Below, one piece after another: positions 59,192 through 64,000 of a stretch of 64,000 nt of DNA. The DNA is taken from contig NZ_LQMT02000042.1 of the NCBI RefSeq assembly GCF_001620365.2, positions 62,001-126,000 on the forward strand. Reading direction: 5' to 3'. Below the pieces are notes generated by a model. The model did not search any database. It had not been told where the DNA came from and saw nothing but the letters and a program-made list of their open reading frames with translations. The position numbers were made by a program, and so were the translations under genes. The stretch is from Amycolatopsis keratiniphila subsp. keratiniphila (GTDB lineage: Bacteria > Actinomycetota > Actinomycetes > Mycobacteriales > Pseudonocardiaceae). Every line of letters begins with the position of its first letter. Position 1 is the first letter of the stretch.

Positions 59192-59791
59192 ATGGCCGAG
59201 ACCGTCTACGCCACGTTGGCGCCGCTCAAGGAAGCGCTGAACATCCCGGCGACCGACACCAGTGAAGATGCCGCGCTTGCTCGGCAACTGGTCACCGCGT
59301 CGCGCGGGATCGATCGTGCATGTGGCCGGTACTTCTACCGGGACGACACCGCCACAGCGAAGACGTTCCCGGTCGTGGGGCGGACGCTGTTCGCCCCTGA
59401 GGGGCACCTGCTGCTCACCGGTGACATCGCCACGCCCGACGGGGTGGTCGTCGAGGACGGGCACGCCTACGGCCAATTCACGCCGGTGACCCGGTTCGAG
59501 CTGTCACCGCTCGCACCGGATCCCGGTTGGCCGCACACCGGGATTGCCACGGACCGGATATGGCCGCAGGGCCCGACCGGGCGCGTGCGGGTCACCGCCG
59601 TGTGGGGATGGCCTGCCGTTCCAGACGACATCGTGCAGGCGACGTTGCTGCAGGCCGCCCGGCTGCATCGCCGCAAGGACTCCCCGGAAGGGGTGAGCGG
59701 GTCGGCTGAATGGGGCTTGATCCGTATCAGCCGGACCGATCCGGACGTCGCCGCGCTGATCTCGCCGTTCGTGCTCCCCGGATTCGGATAG
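59192..59791 (+). CDS. Head-tail connector protein (gp6-like)
   Basis: The product has 199 residues. It contains AETVYATLAPLKEALNIPAT, QLVTASRGIDRACGRYFYRD and VTAVWGWPAVPDDIVQATLL, as in phage gp6-like head-tail connectors that bind below the portal. It starts five bases after the previous stop. Confidence 0.75.
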   Translation: MAETVYATLAPLKEALNIPATDTSEDAALARQLVTASRGIDRACGRYFYRDDTATAKTFPVVGRTLFAPEGHLLLTGDIATPDGVVVEDGHAYGQFTPVTRFELSPLAPDPGWPHTGIATDRIWPQGPTGRVRVTAVWGWPAVPDDIVQATLLQAARLHRRKDSPEGVSGSAEWGLIRISRTDPDVAALISPFVLPGFG

Positions 59792-59800
59792 GGGGCACGG

Positions 59801-60214
59801 GTGGATATCGCCGCCGTCAAGGCCGCGGCCGCGGCCGCCGTCGAGGCTCACGTCGCCGGGCTGCGCTGCTTCGCGTTCGTCCCGGACGCGATCAGCCCGC
59901 CGGCCTTTTTCGTCGCCGAGGTCGAGGTCGAGTACGACGGAACGTTCGGCCGCGGCATGGACACCGTCTACCTGACGTGCCGTCTACTGGTGTCGCACGC
60001 GACCGACCGCACCGGGCAGGAACAGCTCGACGGCTACCTGCGCGGCGCGGGCCCGCTCTCGGTCAAACAAGCGATCGAGGCCGACCCGTCGCTCGGCGGG
60101 GTGTGCGACGCCGTGCGGGTCCAGCGGGTATCGGGCTACGGCCTGTACGAGCACAGCAACAGCCAGTACTACGGCGCCGAGTGGCGCGTGTTGATCATCG
60201 GGCGGGGGAACTGA
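59801..60214 (+). CDS. Tail-completion/connector-like phage protein
   Basis: The product has 137 residues from GTG 59801. It has FAFVPDAISPPAFFVAEVEV and TVYLTCRLLVSHATDRTGQE, with a basic-aromatic C-terminus (YYGAEWRVLIIG). This pattern and position fit a tail terminator or head-tail joining protein. Not certain. Confidence 0.6.
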   Translation: MDIAAVKAAAAAAVEAHVAGLRCFAFVPDAISPPAFFVAEVEVEYDGTFGRGMDTVYLTCRLLVSHATDRTGQEQLDGYLRGAGPLSVKQAIEADPSLGGVCDAVRVQRVSGYGLYEHSNSQYYGAEWRVLIIGRGN

Positions 60215-60216
60215 TC

Positions 60217-60951
60217 ATGTCGCATTTCGTGCTGCTCAACTGCCGGTTGTTCACCGGCGGCGCCGACCTCACCGGATCCTCGAACAAGCTCGAGCTGTCC
60301 GCCGAGGTCGGCGACGAGGAACGCACCAACTTCGCATCTGGCGGATGGAAAGAGGTTCTCGGCGGACTGCGCGAGACCGAACTGTCGGGCGGGGGCCAGT
60401 GGGAGGCGGGCGACCCCGGTCGGGTCGACGACGCCCGGTGGTCCGAACTCGGCGGACTCGGCCCGTGGACGGCGTGCCCGGACCGTGCCGACCTCGGCGC
60501 ACTGGCGTGGTTCACGTCGGCGATGTCGGGCGGGTACAAGCTCGGCGACCAGGTCGGCGCCGTCGCGCCGTGGGAAGGCCAGGCCAAGGGATCGTGGCCG
60601 CTGGTCCGCGGGCAGATCGCGCACCCGCCCGGCACCGCCCGTACCGCGACCGGCACCGGTTCCGGGATCCAGCTCGGCGCCGTCCCCGCCGGGAAACATC
60701 TCTACGCCGCGGCTCACGTCCTGTCGATCGCGGGCACCGGCTCGCCGTCCATCACGCTCGGCATCGAGTCCGACGTCGACAACACGTTCGCCTCGCCCAC
60801 CGACGTCGTCACATTCGGGGCCGCGGGTGTTCTCAGCGGGCAGATCGCCCGCGCACCGGGCCCGGTCACCGACACCTGGTTCCGTCCGAAGTGGACCATC
60901 ACCGGCACCGGCCCGTCGTTCCTGTTCGTCGTTGCCCTCGGCATCGCCTGA
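60217..60951 (+). CDS. Tail tube-like protein 1
   Basis: The product has 244 residues. Its N-terminal 60 residues (NKLELSAEVGDEERTNFASG, GWKEVLGGLRETELSGGGQW) match the next gene's product. It has an additional 100-residue C-terminal domain (HVLSIAGTGSPSITLGIESD). It starts three bases after the previous gene's stop. Likely a tail tube or decorated tail subunit. Confidence 0.7.
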   Translation: MSHFVLLNCRLFTGGADLTGSSNKLELSAEVGDEERTNFASGGWKEVLGGLRETELSGGGQWEAGDPGRVDDARWSELGGLGPWTACPDRADLGALAWFTSAMSGGYKLGDQVGAVAPWEGQAKGSWPLVRGQIAHPPGTARTATGTGSGIQLGAVPAGKHLYAAAHVLSIAGTGSPSITLGIESDVDNTFASPTDVVTFGAAGVLSGQIARAPGPVTDTWFRPKWTITGTGPSFLFVVALGIA

Positions 60952-60970
60952 CCCTGTAAGGAGAAAACCC

Positions 60971-61381
60971 ATGCCGCACATGGTGCTGCTCGCGTCGTAC
61001 CTGTCGATCAACGCGGTCGACGTGTCGGAACACTCGAGCAAAATCGAACTCAGTGTCGAGGTGTCCGACGAGGACGCGACGACGTTCCGGTCGCTGGGCT
61101 GGAAAGAGGTTCTCGGCGGGATCAAGGAAGGCAGCTTGTCGGCGACGTTCAAACAGGACATCGCCGCCGGTGAACTCGACGCGACCATGTGGCCGCTGCT
61201 CGGGACGCTGGTTCCGTTCGAGGTGCGGCTGTCCGACGCCGTGGTCGGTGCCAGCAACCCGAAGTACACCGGGACCGTGCTCATGAAGAAGTGGGCGCCG
61301 ATCGCCGGTCAGGTCGGGTCGATCGCCGAGGTCGACGTCGAGTGGCCAACGTCCGGGGCGGTTTCCCGCGCGGTGTCGTAG
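60971..61381 (+). CDS. Tail tube-like protein 2
   Basis: The product has 136 residues from ATG 60971 (AAGGAGAAAA upstream). SKIELSVEVSDEDATTFRSL, GWKEVLGGIKEGSLSATFKQ and AIAGQVGSIAEVDVEWP-like C-terminal strands form a compact tube fold. The N-terminus is paralogous to protein 1. It is the size of a basic tail tube subunit and could be the main tube protein. Confidence 0.7.
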   Translation: MPHMVLLASYLSINAVDVSEHSSKIELSVEVSDEDATTFRSLGWKEVLGGIKEGSLSATFKQDIAAGELDATMWPLLGTLVPFEVRLSDAVVGASNPKYTGTVLMKKWAPIAGQVGSIAEVDVEWPTSGAVSRAVS

Positions 61382-61873
61382 ATGCCGGTCGACCTCGACC
61401 TGTCGGGCCCGGAGAAGCGGTTGCGCGACATCGCGCGGGCCCTGCGCACCGAAGAGGACGGTAAGCAGCTGCGGAAGGATCTTGCGCGGAACCTGCGTAC
61501 CGCGCTGCAGCCCGCTCGGCAGCAGGCCCGCGCCGCCATCCGGTCGATGCCGTCGCAGACCAAGCACCCCGGCAGGTCGTTGCGGTCGGCGATCGCCTCG
61601 AAAGTGCAGGTCGTCGCGAAGATGTCCGGCAAAGCAGCCGGCGCCCGCGCGGTCACCAAAACGATCAAGCTCCGGGGCTTCACTCACGCTCCCCGGCGCA
61701 CGAACTCCGCGGCCGGTTGGTCGCATCCGAACTGGAACCACGGCAGCACGTCCCACCAGGTCGGCAAACCGGACTGGTTCGACGACGCCATGCGCGGCGC
61801 GGCGATGGACGCCCGCCGCCGCGTGGTCGACGCGATGGAAGCCACCGCGCGTCGCCTCTCCCGAAAGGTGTGA
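61382..61873 (+). CDS. HK97 gp10-like tail-associated protein (tentative)
   Basis: The product has 163 residues. It begins MPVDLDLSGPEKRLRDIARA, is rich in Arg/Lys, and ends RRVVDAMEATARRLSRKV; the middle has GWSHPNWNHGSTSHQVGKP. This is the style of HK97-gp10-like minor tail proteins, but the location after the tube genes is unusual. Overlaps the chaperone gene by four bases. Confidence 0.5.
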   Translation: MPVDLDLSGPEKRLRDIARALRTEEDGKQLRKDLARNLRTALQPARQQARAAIRSMPSQTKHPGRSLRSAIASKVQVVAKMSGKAAGARAVTKTIKLRGFTHAPRRTNSAAGWSHPNWNHGSTSHQVGKPDWFDDAMRGAAMDARRRVVDAMEATARRLSRKV

Positions 61874-62325
61874 ACCCCTTGAAATTCGTCATCGCCTACA
61901 GTCCCGACGACGGGCCCGCGCAGCGGTACGACTTCGACGCCGACGACCTGCGGGTCGCTGCGGCCGAGGACCTCGAGCGTAAGTTCGAGGGCAGCCTCGA
62001 CGAACTGCAGCAGGCGCTCATGTCCGGATCCATCCGCGCGAAGCGCTGCGCGCTGTGGCATGTTCTGCGGCAGCAGCACAAGGAACTGCGTTACGACGAC
62101 GTGGATTTCCGCGCGGGTGAGGTCGAGGTCATCCTCGACCGTGAGGTGCTGGAGAAGCTGCACGACGCCGTGCAGACCGCGACCGGTGTCCCGGAGGACA
62201 AGCGGCGCGCCGCGGTCGCCGCGCTCAAGGCGCAGCTCGACAAGAGCGACGAGGGCCAGGCGGACGAGGTGCCCGCCCCGGCGGGAAAAGCGCCATCGAA
62301 GAAAAAGCCCGCAAGTACTGCCTGA
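61870..62325 (+). CDS. Tail assembly chaperone, short form (gpG-like)
   Basis: The product has 151 residues from GTG 61870, overlapping the previous stop. It contains DDLRVAAAEDLERKFEGSLD, RAKRCALWHVLRQQHKELRY, and a C-terminal tail of Lys/Pro/Ala (GKAPSKKKPASTA). It precedes the tape measure gene, as gpG does. A -1 slip at 62283 yields the longer form. Confidence 0.8.
   Translation: MNPLKFVIAYSPDDGPAQRYDFDADDLRVAAAEDLERKFEGSLDELQQALMSGSIRAKRCALWHVLRQQHKELRYDDVDFRAGEVEVILDREVLEKLHDAVQTATGVPEDKRRAAVAALKAQLDKSDEGQADEVPAPAGKAPSKKKPASTA
62283..62289 (+). promoter_or_regulatory. Programmed -1 frameshift site GGGAAAA
   Basis: The frame of the chaperone reads gcg-gga-aaa-gcg, so the heptamer G-GGA-AAA fits the X-XXY-YYZ slippery pattern. 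After a -1 slip the frame runs through SAIEEKARKYCLRISEILHI to TAG at 62442. Fusion products by -1 slipping are the rule at this gene in tailed phages. Confidence 0.85.
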
Positions 62326-62444
62326 GAATCTCCGAGATTCTGCACATTCGGCCGTGGGAACTCGGGCTACTCACGGTCTCGCAGTTCCACGCGGCGTGTG
62401 CGTACATCGACCAAATCGTTGAGGCACAACAAAAAACTTCATAG
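62283..62444 (+). CDS. Tail assembly chaperone frameshift extension (gpT-like)
   Basis: The extension of about 51 residues adds to the first 140 residues of the chaperone to give a 191-residue form. It includes RISEILHIRPWELGLLTVSQ and FHAACAYIDQIVEAQQ, as in GpT-type extensions. It is not preceded by its own good start, supporting expression by frameshift. Confidence 0.8.
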   Translation, partial: GKSAIEEKARKYCLRISEILHIRPWELGLLTVSQFHAACAYIDQIVEAQQKTS

Positions 62445-62459
62445 CGGTGAGGGGGTGTC

Positions 62460-64000
62460 ATGGCGTCCGATACGTCCCTGCTGTTCGACATCCTCGGCCG
62501 TGACGGCGTGTCTAGTGTGTTCCGGGAAATCCGGCGGGAGGCACTCGTCACGGCGGGGGTGATGCGCGCCGCGGGCGAACAGACCGCGGGCATGGCGGCG
62601 AGCAACGCGCAGAGCATCCTCGGTCTCACGCAGAAACTCGCGTTGTTCGGCGCGGCCGCGTCCGCGTCCGCACTGGTCGCCGGTGGCGCGCTCGCCGCGG
62701 TGCCGCTGGCGTTCGCCGGTATCGGCGCCTTGGTGCTCAAGGAGAACGCCGTTGTACAGCAGGCGTTTTCCTCGCTCGGCTCACACGTCAAGTCGCAGCT
62801 CACGACGTTGGCGGCGCCGCTGGTGCCGGTGTTCGCGGGAATCGCGCGTGAGCTGCGCGTGACGTTCGATCAGCTCGCCCCAGCTTTTGGGCAGATCTTC
62901 GCGGCGATGGAAATTCCCCTGATGACGCTGACCGAAGGGGTGACCGGATTCGCATTTCAGGCCATGCCGGGGCTGGTGACCGCGACACAAGCGGCCGGAC
63001 CTGCGTTTGAAGGGATCGCCGATTTCCTTGCCTCCCTTGGAGGTGGAGTCGGGCAGCTCATGGCGAACCTGTCGACCGCGTCCGCGGCCGCCGGGCAAGC
63101 GTTCTCGGCGCTCGGCCCTGCGTTGGCCGAAATCCTCGGCCTGGTCGGCGCGGTTCTCGCCACGCTCGCTCAAGCGGGAGGCCCGATCCTCGAGGCGCTG
63201 CTGCCCGTGATTGTGTCCATTGTGGACGGTCTGGCGGGTGCGCTGATCCCGGTGATCCAGAGTCTCGGCCCGATTTTCGTGCAGGTCGCGACCGCTCTCG
63301 GGCCGCTCGCCGACGCGCTCGTCGGGCTGTTCGAGGCGGCCGGACCCGCCGTGACGGAGATCTTTTCGCAGCTCGGCGGGCTACTCACCGGCTCGCTGAT
63401 CCCGGCGCTGACGCAAGTCCTGCAGGCGGTCACCCCGCTGGTGCCCGCGCTACTGTCGCTGCTCTCGCCTATCCTGCCGTTGGTGCCCGCGGTCGCCGAG
63501 ATCGCCGCGTCGTTCGCTACCGCGCTCGCGCCGATCCTGGTGCAACTGGTGCCGATCGTGTCGCAGATCGCGACCCTGATCTCGCAGTTCGCGGCCGATA
63601 CGCTGCGGCAGCTCGCCGCTGCGATCGTGCCGCTTCTGCCGACTCTCGGTCAGCTCGCGTCCACCCTCGGTGGCGCGATTCTCCAAATCCTGCAAGCGAT
63701 CTCACCCGTGCTCGGCTCGCTCATCGGCGCGTTCGTGCAGCTGCTACCGCCGCTGGTGGGGCTTCTGCCGCCGATCGTCGAACTCGCGGTCGCGCTGACG
63801 CCGCTGATCGTGCTGGTGGCCGATCTCGCCGCGTGGCTGATCAACACCTTGGCGCCCGCGTTCACGTTCTTGGTGACGCACATCGTGCAGTTCCACGCGT
63901 TTACGTTCCAGCTGTTGGGCGCCGTGATCGGGTTCGTCGTCGACGTTTTCGGTGGTGCCTGGGAATGGGTGAAGAACGCGACCGGTCGCGCGATCGACGG
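62460..64000 (+). CDS. Tape measure protein (partial)
   Basis: The frame from ATG 62460 is open to the right edge (513 codons visible). The N-terminus (LLFDILGRDGVSSVFREIRR) is followed by a transmembrane-like segment (LALFGAAASASALVAGGALA) and long hydrophobic alpha-helical repeats (LGPIFVQVATALGPLADALV, VPALLSLLSPILPLVPA). It sets tail length and is among the longest phage genes. The rest is outside the window. Confidence 0.9.
   Translation, partial: MASDTSLLFDILGRDGVSSVFREIRREALVTAGVMRAAGEQTAGMAASNAQSILGLTQKLALFGAAASASALVAGGALAAVPLAFAGIGALVLKENAVVQQAFSSLGSHVKSQLTTLAAPLVPVFAGIARELRVTFDQLAPAFGQIFAAMEIPLMTLTEGVTGFAFQAMPGLVTATQAAGPAFEGIADFLASLGGGVGQLMANLSTASAAAGQAFSALGPALAEILGLVGAVLATLAQAGGPILEALLPVIVSIVDGLAGALIPVIQSLGPIFVQVATALGPLADALVGLFEAAGPAVTEIFSQLGGLLTGSLIPALTQVLQAVTPLVPALLSLLSPILPLVPAVAEIAASFATALAPILVQLVPIVSQIATLISQFAADTLRQLAAAIVPLLPTLGQLASTLGGAILQILQAISPVLGSLIGAFVQLLPPLVGLLPPIVELAVALTPLIVLVADLAAWLINTLAPAFTFLVTHIVQFHAFTFQLLGAVIGFVVDVFGGAWEWVKNATGRAID

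Larger units (their letters stand above)
40625..64000. mobile_element. Prophage of an HK97-type siphovirus, left part (extends beyond window)
   Basis: Starts at the broken synthetase gene and continues to the right edge, with integrase, repressor/Cro switch, early operon, terminase, portal, protease, capsid, connectors, tail tube, tail chaperone and tape measure in classic order. All genes after the switch point right. Genes appear intact, so the prophage may be active. The lysis genes, minor tail genes and right att site lie outside. Confidence 0.93.

Noticed and set aside
40664..64000. Integrative plasmid (AICE) instead of a prophage
   Set aside because: Terminase, portal, protease, capsid and tail genes in standard order show a tailed phage.

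Overview
The window is high-GC actinobacterial chromosome, most likely Pseudonocardiales (an Amycolatopsis-like genome). This is inferred from base composition, protein style and gene order, since no rRNA is present. Two parts are visible. Positions 1 to about 40,630 are host chromosome. From about 40,630 to the right edge lies the left part of an HK97-type siphovirus prophage whose far end is outside the window. No gene-free stretch exceeds 300 bases except two short relic regions (about 11,870-12,460 and 28,570-28,912), which hold decayed genes.

Host, left to right. Positions 1-2,770 (minus) are an overlapping operon: family-2 glycosyltransferase, DUF2064 transferase, methyltransferase and a membrane-anchored molybdopterin oxidoreductase cut by the window edge. 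Positions 2,905-7,209 (plus) hold a multi-TM protein, an OmpR-type response regulator and histidine kinase, and a secreted serine hydrolase preceded by 11-bp tandem repeats. Next come a metallo-beta-lactamase-fold hydrolase, a dTDP-rhamnose 4-epimerase-like protein, MoaB, an MT0933-like protein, MscL, a SAF-domain protein and an FmdB-like zinc ribbon protein. Positions 12-18.8 kb carry accessory genes: a methyltransferase relic, a PLP decarboxylase, two VOC proteins, two MFS exporters, a cupin-XRE regulator, a small ribbon-helix-helix protein and a Tat-exported TagC-like protein. tRNA-Ala(CGC) follows with a clear terminator. Positions 19-24 kb contain the cell-division/molybdopterin neighbourhood: GlpR/SepX, a RimJ-like acetyltransferase and MoeA/Glp, divergent from 5-formyl-THF cyclo-ligase and a eukaryotic-type UDP-glucose pyrophosphorylase. 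Positions 24-40 kb hold an MMPL exporter operon, a CPCC-family relic, a SGNH hydrolase-TetR pair with twin operators, a GAF/winged-helix regulator with aldehyde dehydrogenase and DUF779, a MOSC-TetR pair, a GH20 hexosaminidase, and the C-terminal half of an acetyl/propionyl-CoA synthetase gene.

Prophage. A large serine integrase (40,664) sits against the broken acyl-CoA synthetase gene, which is the inferred attachment site. A divergent repressor/Cro-like switch follows, with phased TCATGA operators. Then comes a tightly overlapping run of small early genes. Two of these stand out: an SsgA-like (SALP) protein and a protein with a C-terminal FtsK-gamma domain. Both are related to host factors for septation or chromosome translocation. 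An HNH protein, a second small-gene block, a terminator and a candidate promoter lead into the late module. Late order is HNH endonuclease, P-loop kinase, terminase small and large subunits, portal, protease, capsid, connectors, two related tail-tube-like proteins, tail assembly chaperone with a -1 frameshift site, and tape measure protein cut by the right edge.
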